Source: an uncultured Ruminococcus sp. (GTDB lineage Bacteria; Bacillota_A; Clostridia; RUG12999). From it: a stretch of DNA of 22,528 nt. Of this stretch, positions 1 through 8,534 are shown in pieces. A program made the translations under genes and the position numbers. The notes under the pieces are model-generated. The model saw nothing but the letters and a program-made list of their open reading frames with translations, was not told the DNA's origin and made no database searches. Numbering within the stretch: position 1 is the first letter of the stretch; each line of letters opens with the position of its first letter. Where the stretch lies: NCBI GenBank assembly GCA_902783995.1, contig CACZTG010000019.1, positions 1 through 22,528 on the forward strand, read 5' to 3'.

Positions 1-2777
1 GGAAGCTTTCCTTTTCCCGATGTTATCTGCTTAACTTTAAGCGGATTATTGAAAGCATACGCCTCTTTTATTATACCCGCCTGTCTGAAATCTCCCTTAT
101 GCGGAATAACAGAATATGAGAATATATGCTCTCCCATATCATTTTCTTCGCCCGTAAAGCTGTTTGCGCCCCTTAAAAGCGATAACTGAAGAGTTGAATC
201 GTCTACAACACTGTAACCGTATTTGCAATCATTAATCAGTGCCATACCGTATCCGCCGTCAGAAATATCCGCCCATTTATGCGCGCAGGTTTCAAACCTT
301 GCAATATCCCATGAGGTGTTCTCGGTATGATTTCTTTCAACATTACCAAACTGAATATCGTAGGTTGCTTTACAGGTGTTTACATCAACCGGGAATGCCG
401 TTTTAAAGATAACCTTTTTCTGATGCCAGTCAACATGAGTATCAAAGTCAATTCTCGGTATATCATTATAAAGATAAATCCTTTGTGTAATTATGGACTT
501 TCTAAAGCGTTTCACCACTTCAAAGCCCGCCCTTGCGCCTTCATCTACTGTTTTTACCGAGCATAACTCGTCTATTTTATATCTTTTGTATTTGTGATAA
601 TGACTTACATCCCATGCGTCATACATATAAGGCATATCCTCATACATAACAAATTCGTTTGCTTTTTTACCCTTAACAACTGCCTCGCGCATATTTATCT
701 TATCAAAGATTGATATTATATCGTAATCGCCGTCAAATACCACACGGAAAAAACGGTTTTCAATAACTTTTTCGCTTAATTTCACACGACTTTTTTCGTC
801 TTTGCCGTCAACTACACACCAGCCGTTTGCGGGAACATTTTTACATGTAACATACCTATCACCGATTTTTGCTGTTTGCGTTGTGCAAAAACCGTTGTTG
901 TTAAATATCAGATAGCCTTTATCTGCATTTATGTTTTCAGAAATATTATTTGCCGCTTTGTCAATTACGGTATTTAGCTTTTTCTGCGCCTCTTCATACA
1001 TTTTATACGCATCGTCATAAACTGCGTTTATTGACGAGCCGGGAACAACATCATGAAATTGATTTAGTATGACAGTTTTCCAACATGAATTTATATCCTT
1101 CTGCGGATATTCGGCATTATTAAGTACCGCGTCAAGCACAGAAAGCTTCTCGGCGTTCTGACACATAAGCTCCGTTTTACGGTTATATCTTTTAACGCGT
1201 CCAACCGTTGTATATGTGCCCCTATGAAATTCAAGATAAAGCTCTCCTACCCATTTTGGCATATGTCCGAGCCGTTCTGCCGTCTTTTCAAACTTCTGCC
1301 CTATGCTTTTTAACGCTTCGGAAGCCGTTGACATCTTCATTTTAGGAACACCGAGTACGCCCTTTTCTATCCGTTTCTCGGTTTCTATCATTTCGGCAGT
1401 CGGTCCGCCGCCGCCATCGCCGTAGCCGTAGGTTATAAAGGTTTCGTCCGCATATTCACTCTGCTGAAATCTTTTCCATGTATTTATTGCAAAGGCAGGC
1501 GTAAGATTTGCCGTATACGAGGTTGCCCACTCGCAAAGCCAGTACGGCGCGCCCTTTGTTGCGGTCATAAAATATGTAAGTATTTCCGTTCCGTCGATTC
1601 CTCTCCACATAAAAAGGTCATACGGCATTTTGTTGTATTCGTTCCAACTGATTTTTGAAGTAACAAATTTGTCAACTCCCGCCTTTTTAAGAATCTGCGG
1701 CAACGCGGCATTGTAACCGAATACATCAGGCAACCAAAGAATTTTACTGTCAATTCCAAACTCATCTTTAAAGAATCTTTTACCGAAAATAAGCTGACGC
1801 ACAAGGCTTTCACCCGAGCTTAAATTACAATCCGGCTCAACCCACATTGCGCCCTCAACTTCAATTCTGCCCTGCTTTACATATTCCTTAAATTCGTCAT
1901 AAACATAAGGTGCTTCCTCTTTTAAATATTCCAAAAGCTGAGGCTGTGATGTCATAAATGTGTAGTTTGGATATTTTTTCATAAGAGAAAGTACCGTAGA
2001 AAAGCTTCGCTGTACTTTTTCTCTTGTCTGTGCATATGTCCAAAGCCACGCAACATCTATATGCGTATGTCCTATACAATTTATAATGCCCTGAGCACCC
2101 TGATACTTGCCGTAAAAGTTTTCGGTCAGATAATCACAGGCAAGCTCCGCCGAGCTTATAAAGGCTTTACTTTGACCTTCTTCGTTCAAATCCAGAAGGT
2201 TTTCGGCAATTTCCAGATGCTTTAAAATTTCACGGCTTTCAAAGCTCCCGTCCTCAAAGCATGCTGCCGCATCATACGGAACTTTTATGTCATAATAAAG
2301 CTTTTCTATCTGCTTGTTTACGGACACAACCCCGATGTTCATTTCATAAAAAGCGTCATAAAGTCCGGTATAAAGGTATATGTATATTTCATACTCCTTA
2401 TCCTGCAATAAGTCGTATTCTGTATGATTCAGGTCAAGCCCCTGTACCATTTTGCCGTTTACATAAAGTATGCACTGCGGATTCAGCATGCTGCTGAAAT
2501 CATTATAATACGATGTTTCAAGAGTAAATCTCAGTTCACAGTTCTCCTTGCACTTTGGAGTTTTGAATTTACTATACATAAAGAAATGCTTATCGTAGCC
2601 GCCGAATCTTTCACCTGTTTTAAGGTCTTTCCATGTATCGTCGGGTGTAGGCAGACAGTTATTCTTTTTGTATCCGCATTCTGTATATTTTACAGGCATT
2701 AAGTCCAAAACCGGTTCTCTTATTCTGCCCTTTATTTCTGAAATATATTTTTCGGTTTTCTTTAATAGAATATTCAT
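1..2777 (-). CDS. GH38 alpha-mannosidase, 3' end cut by window
   Basis: I read this by translating the minus strand; the frame is open for about 925 residues from ATG 2777 to the window edge, so the C-terminus is missing. Near residue 237 is the GHTHIDVAWLW motif (His237, His239, Asp241), the zinc-binding start of the GH38 catalytic domain. WLPDVFGYNAALPQIL follows, with Asp351 in the place of the family nucleophile. These motifs resemble the cytosolic MAN2C1-like branch, whose members are about 1000 residues long. There is no signal peptide, so it should act in the cytoplasm on imported mannosides. The start is supported by AGGAG eight bases upstream. It is the last visible gene of the sugar operon, 105 bases after the YjbQ gene. 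Family assignment is firm; substrate and linkage are inferred. Confidence 0.93.
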   Translation of the reverse strand, partial: MNILLKKTEKYISEIKGRIREPVLDLMPVKYTECGYKKNNCLPTPDDTWKDLKTGERFGGYDKHFFMYSKFKTPKCKENCELRFTLETSYYNDFSSMLNPQCILYVNGKMVQGLDLNHTEYDLLQDKEYEIYIYLYTGLYDAFYEMNIGVVSVNKQIEKLYYDIKVPYDAAACFEDGSFESREILKHLEIAENLLDLNEEGQSKAFISSAELACDYLTENFYGKYQGAQGIINCIGHTHIDVAWLWTYAQTREKVQRSFSTVLSLMKKYPNYTFMTSQPQLLEYLKEEAPYVYDEFKEYVKQGRIEVEGAMWVEPDCNLSSGESLVRQLIFGKRFFKDEFGIDSKILWLPDVFGYNAALPQILKKAGVDKFVTSKISWNEYNKMPYDLFMWRGIDGTEILTYFMTATKGAPYWLCEWATSYTANLTPAFAINTWKRFQQSEYADETFITYGYGDGGGGPTAEMIETEKRIEKGVLGVPKMKMSTASEALKSIGQKFEKTAERLGHMPKWVGELYLEFHRGTYTTVGRVKRYNRKTELMCQNAEKLSVLDAVLNNAEYPQKDINSCWKTVILNQFHDVVPGSSINAVYDDAYKMYEEAQKKLNTVIDKAANNISENINADKGYLIFNNNGFCTTQTAKIGDRYVTCKNVPANGWCVVDGKDEKSRVKLSEKVIENRFFRVVFDGDYDIISIFDKINMREAVVKGKKANEFVMYEDMPYMYDAWDVSHYHKYKRYKIDELCSVKTVDEGARAGFEVVKRFRKSIITQRIYLYNDIPRIDFDTHVDWHQKKVIFKTAFPVDVNTCKATYDIQFGNVERNHTENTSWDIARFETCAHKWADISDGGYGMALINDCKYGYSVVDDSTLQLSLLRGANSFTGEENDMGEHIFSYSVIPHKGDFRQAGIIKEAYAFNNPLKVKQITSGKGKL

Positions 2778-2882
2778 AAGACGCACTCCTAAGCTATGTT
2801 TAGTACATATATCCAACAACTGTTTACAGAATAGCCGCTCAAACCGATAGATTTTTGCAGGGTTCAAAATTCATTTTAAAAA

Positions 2883-3377
2883 CTACTCCCCCATTACCAT
2901 AACCTGAACCGTTCTTTGTCTTGCTCTAGTACTATCAAAATCTATAAAATGTATAAATCCGAATTCACCGAGGTCAAGCTCGCCGCCCTCAATTACAATA
3001 GTTTCGCTTCTGCCGATTATTGACGAGCGGAGATGCGCGTCCGTATTGTGACAGCCCCAAGCGTCCTCATCGTGTTCTTCCGCAAATTTAAGCGCTTTCG
3101 GCCCGGGGTGCAGATACATTCCTTCATACCGACACTCAGGAATTATTTTTTCCATAACATTCACAAGATCCTGCTGAAGCGTTTCAAGCCCTGTCATCGA
3201 CATATCAAAGGCGCATTCCTGAGTTATAACGCAGCAGGTTGTATGGTGTGAATATACAACACATATTCCTTCTTTGATACCTGATTTTTTTACAATCTCC
3301 TTTGCCCTTGCCGTAACATCATGAAAGGTATACGCTCTGTCCTTTGACTGCACTTTAAAAGATTCTCTGTAAATCAT
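2883..3377 (-). CDS. YjbQ/UPF0047 family protein
   Basis: A 164-residue protein with the whole UPF0047 signature: the segment YSHHTTCCVITQE near residue 43, HNTDAHLRSSIIG near residue 110 with its conserved histidines, and the C-terminal FIDFDSTRARQRTVQVMV. Members are small trimeric beta proteins with a metal-like site. E. coli YjbQ has weak thiamine-phosphate synthase activity, and databases often carry that name, but the true reaction is unknown. The start ATG has AAAGGAG upstream and shares its A with the TAA of a 28-codon ORF. Its place between a phosphosugar isomerase-like gene and an alpha-mannosidase suggests a role in sugar metabolism rather than thiamine synthesis; that is inference. 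Confidence 0.9.
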   Translation of the reverse strand: MIYRESFKVQSKDRAYTFHDVTARAKEIVKKSGIKEGICVVYSHHTTCCVITQECAFDMSMTGLETLQQDLVNVMEKIIPECRYEGMYLHPGPKALKFAEEHDEDAWGCHNTDAHLRSSIIGRSETIVIEGGELDLGEFGFIHFIDFDSTRARQRTVQVMVMGE

Positions 3378-3463
3378 TAGTTATTCTCCTTTAAACCTCT
3401 TATTACTTTACACACGCCGTTTTTATACAGTTCTTTCAACGTTGTAGCAGGTTTTTTCTGCAT
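3377..3463 (-). CDS. Possible 28-residue peptide filling an operon gap
   Basis: Between the deaminase-like gene and yjbQ is an ORF that fits the gap exactly. Its ATG follows the upstream TAA directly (TAAATG), and its own TAA overlaps the yjbQ ATG (TAATG). The peptide begins MQKKPATTLKELYKNG and ends VIRGLKENN; it is basic and lysine-rich, with no membrane segment. No clear Shine-Dalgarno sequence precedes it, so it would need translational coupling to the upstream gene. I recognise no family. It could be a real coupled microprotein, a device linking translation of its neighbours, or chance. The exact junctions at both ends are the only support. Confidence 0.35.
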   Translation of the reverse strand: MQKKPATTLKELYKNGVCKVIRGLKENN

Positions 3464-4273
3464 TTAAAAAATATTATAATCACCCTTCATACCCTTTTCT
3501 ATTTTTTCGGTAAGACAAAATGTAACGTCTTTATGATTTTTCAAAAGCGTCGCAGGTATTTGAGGCTGAGGCTTCTCACTTAAAACTCTCTTTAATATTC
3601 CGGGCTGCCAATAAGCGCCCAAAGATAAATATATCCTTTTTGACGCAAGTATTTGTTTCATTCCTACCGTAATGCACCATTTCGGCATTGATTTAATATC
3701 TCCTGTCAAATATGCCGCTCCGTTAATAGCTATGGTTTCTCGGCTGACAGGAAGAACTCGGGTACCAAGCCTTGCAAACTCCTCACAGGTTATGGGATCG
3801 TTTTCCTCCGCCGCTTCATTAAACGCAATATGTCCGTTTATGCCAAGCCCTCCGTAACATACATCTGCTCCTCCGAGCTTTTCCAAAAGCTCATCATATT
3901 CTTTTTCCTTTCCCGGCTCCGGAAAAAGCCTCTGCTCGGGCGGCATAATCAAATTCTCATCTACTCTTGAATATAATTCATTGTTCATTCTTTTATGAAA
4001 ACTTAAAAAATTTTCAGGAGATATACTTTTATCCGGCGACACAAGATATTCGTCCATATTGAAAAACCAAACATTTCTAAGAGAAACCTTAAATCTGTTA
4101 ATCAAAGTCGCTAAAATCGGATATTGTCCTACCGGACCTACAGGTATGATAAATACTGTTTTTCTGCCTTTTTCATTATTCTCTTTTATTGTCATCAGCA
4201 TATCGAGCGCCATATCTAAATTTACTTCGTTATCGTCACGCAGTACCCTTAATTTTATTTCATTACTTTGCAT
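3464..4273 (-). CDS. Glucosamine-6-phosphate deaminase-like protein (NagB family)
   Basis: The start was moved from an upstream ATG at 4300 to ATG 4273, because GAGGA lies at the right distance before it and overlaps the TGA of the preceding gene. The 269-residue product has the NagB/RpiA-type fold signatures: NMDEY (Asp74, the enolisation base in NagB), GGLGINGHIAFNEA at 141-154 (His148, Glu153) and a late ITVGMKQIL segment. The ring-opening position is Asn146, where E. coli NagB has Asp. The N-terminal phosphate loop reads IPVGPVGQY instead of the usual LGTPLG-like sequence. The family interconverts phosphorylated aldose/ketose sugars, releasing ammonia in NagB itself. With a kinase and isomerase in the operon, it may be an isomerase on another sugar phosphate and not a true deaminase. 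Confidence 0.82.
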   Translation of the reverse strand: MQSNEIKLRVLRDDNEVNLDMALDMLMTIKENNEKGRKTVFIIPVGPVGQYPILATLINRFKVSLRNVWFFNMDEYLVSPDKSISPENFLSFHKRMNNELYSRVDENLIMPPEQRLFPEPGKEKEYDELLEKLGGADVCYGGLGINGHIAFNEAAEENDPITCEEFARLGTRVLPVSRETIAINGAAYLTGDIKSMPKWCITVGMKQILASKRIYLSLGAYWQPGILKRVLSEKPQPQIPATLLKNHKDVTFCLTEKIEKGMKGDYNIF

Positions 4274-4283
4274 AATTCTATCC

Positions 4284-4985
4284 TCATATTCCCAAATCAT
4301 CTTTTGCGCGGCGAACCGCTCCTATCATTTCGTCTATCATAGCTATCGGGTCAGCGGCGTTCATTATGCCCGAAGCCGCCCCTGCCGCCTCCGAGCCTGC
4401 CATAATAAAGTCATATACCTGCCTGCCGTTTGTGATACCAGCCGCCTGCTCTATAAGAATTTTATCGTCAATTTTTCTGATTTCTCTTATCACTTCCGTA
4501 ACATAGCCCATATCGCTTACGCCTCCTCCGCTGCCGCCTATTAATTCCGACGGCTCGGGGTTTATTATATCGGGGTGAAGCTCTGCTATAGCTTTGGTTT
4601 CGGCAACGCTGTCCGCACAGGCAAAGACAAGCATATCAAGCTCGTTTGCTCTGTCAATAGTCGCTTTTATCTGCGGAAGACTCATCGGTTTTTCGCAGTG
4701 ATTTACGACAACACCTTCAGCACCCGCCGCCTTTAACGCTTCGGGTAAAATATCCGCCATACCTCTGCCCGGCCTTAAGGTATCCATATAAGGCGCAAGC
4801 ACTATCAGATTTTTTGTATTTTCAACCACTCTGCGTATCTCAACCGCAGGGCAGATAAAAAGCACGTCAATATCATACTTTTCAGCCGCCTTATCGGCAG
4901 CTATCGCATACTCCAGAACCTTATCTCCGTATATGTAATTTTTTGTGCCTATTTCAAAATAGGGTGTTCTTATTTTTCGTTTCAT
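4284..4985 (-). CDS. Triosephosphate isomerase-like protein
   Basis: The 233-residue protein resembles the short archaeal-type TIM barrel. IGTKNYIYG has Lys15 in the place of the catalytic lysine. NHCEKPMSLPQIKATI carries the electrophile His96 (NHSE in archaeal TIMs). PEPSELIGGSG carries Glu144, which aligns with the catalytic glutamate of EPPELIG/EPVWAIG. The late GIMNAADP segment fits the phosphate-binding end. A central-metabolism TIM is normally encoded with glycolytic genes; this copy sits in a sugar operon, as do the TIM homologues that isomerise L-erythrulose-1-phosphate in erythritol pathways. A specialised ketose-phosphate isomerase is therefore more likely, though not proven. GGAG precedes the ATG; the next gene starts 10 bases after its stop. 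Confidence 0.82.
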   Translation of the reverse strand: MKRKIRTPYFEIGTKNYIYGDKVLEYAIAADKAAEKYDIDVLFICPAVEIRRVVENTKNLIVLAPYMDTLRPGRGMADILPEALKAAGAEGVVVNHCEKPMSLPQIKATIDRANELDMLVFACADSVAETKAIAELHPDIINPEPSELIGGSGGGVSDMGYVTEVIREIRKIDDKILIEQAAGITNGRQVYDFIMAGSEAAGAASGIMNAADPIAMIDEMIGAVRRAKDDLGI

Positions 4986-4998
4986 TTCTTTGCTCCGT

Positions 4999-5691
4999 TT
5001 AAAATTCAGTATTATAATATTCCTTCACATTTTCATATTTCAGTTCATATACCTTTAATCCCTTGAATTTCCACCAGCTCGAATAAGCCTCAAAGCCTAT
5101 TTTTCCGTACTTTTTGACATCAATCGGGTCGGGGTCTGTTATTTCAAGACAAAGCTTGTCATCAACGAGAACAAAAATTTTTCCGCCCGCATTGCCGAAT
5201 TTGAAATTATGCTCTTTTTCAGCATCAAATTCAAACTGAGCCGTTGCAGCTGTAAGCTTATATTCGGGTGATTTTTCAAATCCCACATTTCCGTGCCAGA
5301 AGGCTTCTGCTCCCGCAACATACGCAAGACCTCTTTCGTCCTTTTCCTCGTCCCATTCTCCGTTAATCATCACATTTATATCGTGTGTTGACGGCGCAAC
5401 CATTTTTGCGGTAATCTCTACCATTACATTTCCGAAGAAATTCTTTTTTGAAACAATCATTCCGGGGCACATTTGGGGATTTTTTCCGACTACCCAGCCG
5501 TCCTCCGCATACCACTCGCCCGATTTTATTTCAAAATTTTCCGTAAAGCTCTGCTCGTCAAACCGCTCCTTTTCAAAAACAATTTTTGAATTTTTTAAAT
5601 CAACATCGCAAAAAGCAAGCTTTAAAACGCCTTCCGGAATATCCTTGCTTTTTTCGGCAAGCCTTTCAAATCTTTTCAGTTCTTTTCTCAT
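4999..5691 (-). CDS. Lectin/glucanase-fold-like protein, unknown function
   Basis: ATG 5691 is chosen over the upstream in-frame start at 5721 because it makes an ATGA overlap with the preceding isomerase gene and has GAGG about eight bases upstream. The 230-residue product begins with about 40 charged residues. The rest is a beta-rich domain with SGEWYAEDGWVVGKNP, then HDINVMINGEWDEEKDERG, AYVAGAEAFWHGNVGFEK and a terminal GKIGFEAYSSWWKFKGLKVYEL. That layout resembles DUF1961/DUF1080 concanavalin-like jelly rolls that bind or cut carbohydrates. There is no signal peptide, so it should be cytoplasmic. The family call rests on pattern only. It may handle the operon's sugar as an accessory hydrolase, lyase or binding protein. 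Confidence 0.7.
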   Translation of the reverse strand: MRKELKRFERLAEKSKDIPEGVLKLAFCDVDLKNSKIVFEKERFDEQSFTENFEIKSGEWYAEDGWVVGKNPQMCPGMIVSKKNFFGNVMVEITAKMVAPSTHDINVMINGEWDEEKDERGLAYVAGAEAFWHGNVGFEKSPEYKLTAATAQFEFDAEKEHNFKFGNAGGKIFVLVDDKLCLEITDPDPIDVKKYGKIGFEAYSSWWKFKGLKVYELKYENVKEYYNTEF

Positions 5692-7043
5692 AACACTACC
5701 TCTATTCCGAGAATATAACAAACCTCTTTGACTTTTTCCACATAATCACCGTAAACCATTATAATATGCTGACCGGGTACTTTATCTATATAATCGCTTA
5801 CAGACATTTCCGGCTCAAGCAGCGCCGCAGGAAAATCGGGTGTGGGTTCTTCCCAGCCCAGCTCTGTCCATTTCGGATTCGGCAATGTTTTTCCGTGTGA
5901 AAGAAACAGCTTATATTCTCCGTTACTGCTGTAAAACCTTCCGTATGTAACCTCGCCGCATTTCAGCTTTGAAACATTGCTTATTCCCGTGTTGTATTCA
6001 CCGAGATTTGCCGCCTTAATCTTAAAATCACCGTCTATGAAATCCTGCGGTATAAAGCCGCATACTCCAACAAGTATGCTTTTGTCAAACACTTCATAAT
6101 GCTCAACAAATGCCGCAGTCTTGCCGGTAACGGTTGAAAGTATTATACTTGTTACAAGTCCGTAAGCGTCACATTCACAGATAACCGATAAGTCCTTACT
6201 TGCAAGCAGAGACTGCGCAAGACACGGGTTAAAGCCGAGCTTGGTTATTCCGTCAACACATTTTACGGAAATTGCATCAAGCTTTCTTCCGTCCGCCTTG
6301 TCCTTCATTGCAAGATAAAGCCTTGTTACCCTTTCAAGCGCTTTATCGGAAATTTCATTTTCCGCCTTTGTTTCTCCCCTTATCCACTTCATTGTTTCTT
6401 TAACGGTTTCCTCCGAAAACATATTCATAAGGTCTGCAATCTCGTAGCCGTCATAGTTTTCAATGTCTATTCCAAGCTTATTAAATAAGCCCGTTTTATC
6501 ATAAGCGCATGTATAAAGCCCCATATCCGCATAACCGATAAGACCTATTCTTGATGCTTTAACGGTTTTTGCGCAGCTTACCGAATGAATGTAATCCGCC
6601 ACCTCTCTGTATGCGTGAGCGTCATCCGGCTTTTCCATTATAACCTTATACTTAAATCCCATCTCCTTTATAACCGGTACAAAGCCCGTCACACCTGCGC
6701 CCGCCGCCGGAGCATGAAGCTTTCCTGTTTTGTCTGTTATGCCGCCTATACCCCAAACAAGCACCGGAACATTTCTGAAGCTTTTTAAAATATGCATTAC
6801 ATTTATTGTTATATGCCACGACACAAAATCAACAATAAACAAATCAACATTCTTATCCTTTATAAGCTCCGCTGTCTTTTCCGCATCTTTAAAATTCATT
6901 ACCGTGTAAGCGCCGAGCAGATTGCAGTCCATTTTGCCAACCTCTTTTTCCAATTCTTTAATAACACCCGCAAGATAGTCCTGCGGATATTGCTGCTCTC
7001 CCACGCTTAACATTATAACATTCGCTTTTTCATAGCTCTTCAT
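5688..7043 (-). CDS. L-fucose/L-arabinose isomerase-family protein
   Basis: A 451-residue protein with the overall plan of the FucI/AraA superfamily. The N-terminal Rossmann-like domain covers roughly residues 1-160 (VDLFIVDFVSWH, VPVLVWGIGG). A second alpha/beta domain follows (RIGLIGYADMGLYTCAYD). The C-terminal half carries the conserved CLAQSLLASK and ICECDAYGLVTSIIL segments, where the metal-binding acidic residues of this superfamily lie. It is shorter than classical FucI (about 590), so it belongs to the loosely annotated fucose-isomerase-like group. It probably interconverts an aldose and a ketose before the kinase acts. It overlaps the kinase gene (ATGA at 7040-7043) and the next gene (ATGA at 5688-5691), so all three should be translationally coupled. 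Confidence 0.83.
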   Translation of the reverse strand: MKSYEKANVIMLSVGEQQYPQDYLAGVIKELEKEVGKMDCNLLGAYTVMNFKDAEKTAELIKDKNVDLFIVDFVSWHITINVMHILKSFRNVPVLVWGIGGITDKTGKLHAPAAGAGVTGFVPVIKEMGFKYKVIMEKPDDAHAYREVADYIHSVSCAKTVKASRIGLIGYADMGLYTCAYDKTGLFNKLGIDIENYDGYEIADLMNMFSEETVKETMKWIRGETKAENEISDKALERVTRLYLAMKDKADGRKLDAISVKCVDGITKLGFNPCLAQSLLASKDLSVICECDAYGLVTSIILSTVTGKTAAFVEHYEVFDKSILVGVCGFIPQDFIDGDFKIKAANLGEYNTGISNVSKLKCGEVTYGRFYSSNGEYKLFLSHGKTLPNPKWTELGWEEPTPDFPAALLEPEMSVSDYIDKVPGQHIIMVYGDYVEKVKEVCYILGIEVVL

Positions 7044-8506
7044 TTCGCAATTCCTTCCTTTACCTTTTGATATTTATTATAAGCTTCTTTATATTTTTCA
7101 ACATTCTCTTTTTTCGGTATGAAAGCAGTATTTTCATCTCTGAATCTGCCTACTGCTTCTCCTACGTTTTTATATATACCGTCTGCAACAGCCGCCAAAA
7201 CAGCCGCACCTCGTGATGTTGTCTGCGCATAACCGACGCGCACAATATTCTTATTTATTACATCCGCCTTTATACTACACCACAGCTTACTTTTAGAACC
7301 GCCGCCCAGGGAATATACTTCCTCAACCTGTATCCCTTTATCTTCAATCGAAGCTACAATATCCTCAAGCATATATGCAACGCCTTCCAAAACGCTCCTT
7401 GCCATACTCCCTACTGTTGATGAAAGCGACAATCCGACAAAACTGCCTCCGTCCGTTAAGTCGGGCAGCATGATAATACCGCCGCTTCCTACGGGAGCTT
7501 TTAAAGCAAGCTCATCTATATATTCGTATGAAGAAATATTTTTCTTCTTCCCTTCCATTTCTGCATACGGCATAACGGTTTCATTAAACCATTTCAAAGT
7601 CATACCCGCCGTTTCTATATACGGGATATATAAAAATTTGCCGTCATAATGCTTATAAACCGTTATAGGGTTTTTATAATCAAAGTCGGGGTTTTCAACC
7701 GTTACTCCCGCAACAAGCGCCGTCCCCGTGGTTTCCGTCAGCATACCCTCTCTGATATTTCCTATACCGATTGCCGATGAAATCTGATCCATTGCTCCGC
7801 TGACAACATATGTATCTTTGCAAAATCCCAATTCTTCACATACAGAGGGTTTAACGGCGGCAACCTTTGTGCCGCAGGACATAATCTTCGGAATATGACT
7901 TTTTTTAATATGACACAGGTTAAGCATATCATCAAAAAAAGCTTCCGTTTTTATCTCATACCAGCCGCTTGATGATTGCAGAGATTTCTCGCTCACAAAT
8001 TCACCGGTCAGCTTTAATATCAGATAGTCTTCAAGCAGCAAAAATTTATATGTCTTATCGTATATATCTTTTCTGTTATTATATATCCACAAAATCTTTG
8101 CCGCCGGCAGTAAAGGTTCTATTTCACACAGTCCCGTCTTTTCATAAAATTGCTTACACGTAATTTTACTTTTCAGGTATTCCGCTTCCTCTTTTGCTCT
8201 GCTGTCAAGCCATATTATAGCCGGGCACAGTGCATTTCCATCTCTATCTACCGGGATCAGCGTTTCTCCCTGCGTTGTAAAAGTAACCGAACGCACAGAA
8301 TTTATATCAATTCCCGATGCTTTCAGCTCTTTAACGCATCTGCAAAATGTATTATAATATATCTCTGCATCAAGCTCAACAAAGCCTCCCTCTTGCGTTT
8401 GCAGGCTGTACTCAATACTTACCGAGTAAAGCTCACTTAAGCTTTCGTCAAATAAGATACATTTCATAGCTGTTGTTCCGACGTCAAAGGTCAGAAAACA
8501 ATTCAT
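7040..8506 (-). CDS. FGGY-family carbohydrate kinase (xylulokinase-like)
   Basis: The 488-residue product shows both actin-like halves of FGGY kinases. The N-terminal phosphate loop is FDVGTTAMKCILFD (residues 7-20). AIIWLDSRA lies near residue 97. SGAMDQISSAIGIGN has Asp240 in the place of the catalytic base. The adenosine motif SLGGGSKSKLWCSIKADV lies in the C-terminal domain, followed by TTSRGAAVLAA. It transfers phosphate from ATP to a sugar or sugar alcohol, usually a ketose such as xylulose; the true substrate cannot be read from sequence. AGGTGAT precedes the ATG. It lies 28 bases after the first gene of the operon and overlaps the isomerase gene by four bases, which fits an isomerase-then-kinase pathway. 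Confidence 0.93.
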   Translation of the reverse strand: MNCFLTFDVGTTAMKCILFDESLSELYSVSIEYSLQTQEGGFVELDAEIYYNTFCRCVKELKASGIDINSVRSVTFTTQGETLIPVDRDGNALCPAIIWLDSRAKEEAEYLKSKITCKQFYEKTGLCEIEPLLPAAKILWIYNNRKDIYDKTYKFLLLEDYLILKLTGEFVSEKSLQSSSGWYEIKTEAFFDDMLNLCHIKKSHIPKIMSCGTKVAAVKPSVCEELGFCKDTYVVSGAMDQISSAIGIGNIREGMLTETTGTALVAGVTVENPDFDYKNPITVYKHYDGKFLYIPYIETAGMTLKWFNETVMPYAEMEGKKKNISSYEYIDELALKAPVGSGGIIMLPDLTDGGSFVGLSLSSTVGSMARSVLEGVAYMLEDIVASIEDKGIQVEEVYSLGGGSKSKLWCSIKADVINKNIVRVGYAQTTSRGAAVLAAVADGIYKNVGEAVGRFRDENTAFIPKKENVEKYKEAYNKYQKVKEGIAK

Positions 8507-8534
8507 AAATCATCACCTGACAATTCAATTATAT

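Noticed and set aside
3464..4273. Asn146 in place of the E. coli NagB ring-opening Asp as proof of a new activity
   Set aside because: As I recall, several Firmicute NagB proteins also have Asn there, so the change alone proves nothing.
5688..7043. Naming the isomerase fucI or araA
   Set aside because: It is much shorter than FucI and the operon lacks the fuculose or ribulose phosphate aldolase/epimerase partners, so a specific substrate is not supported.
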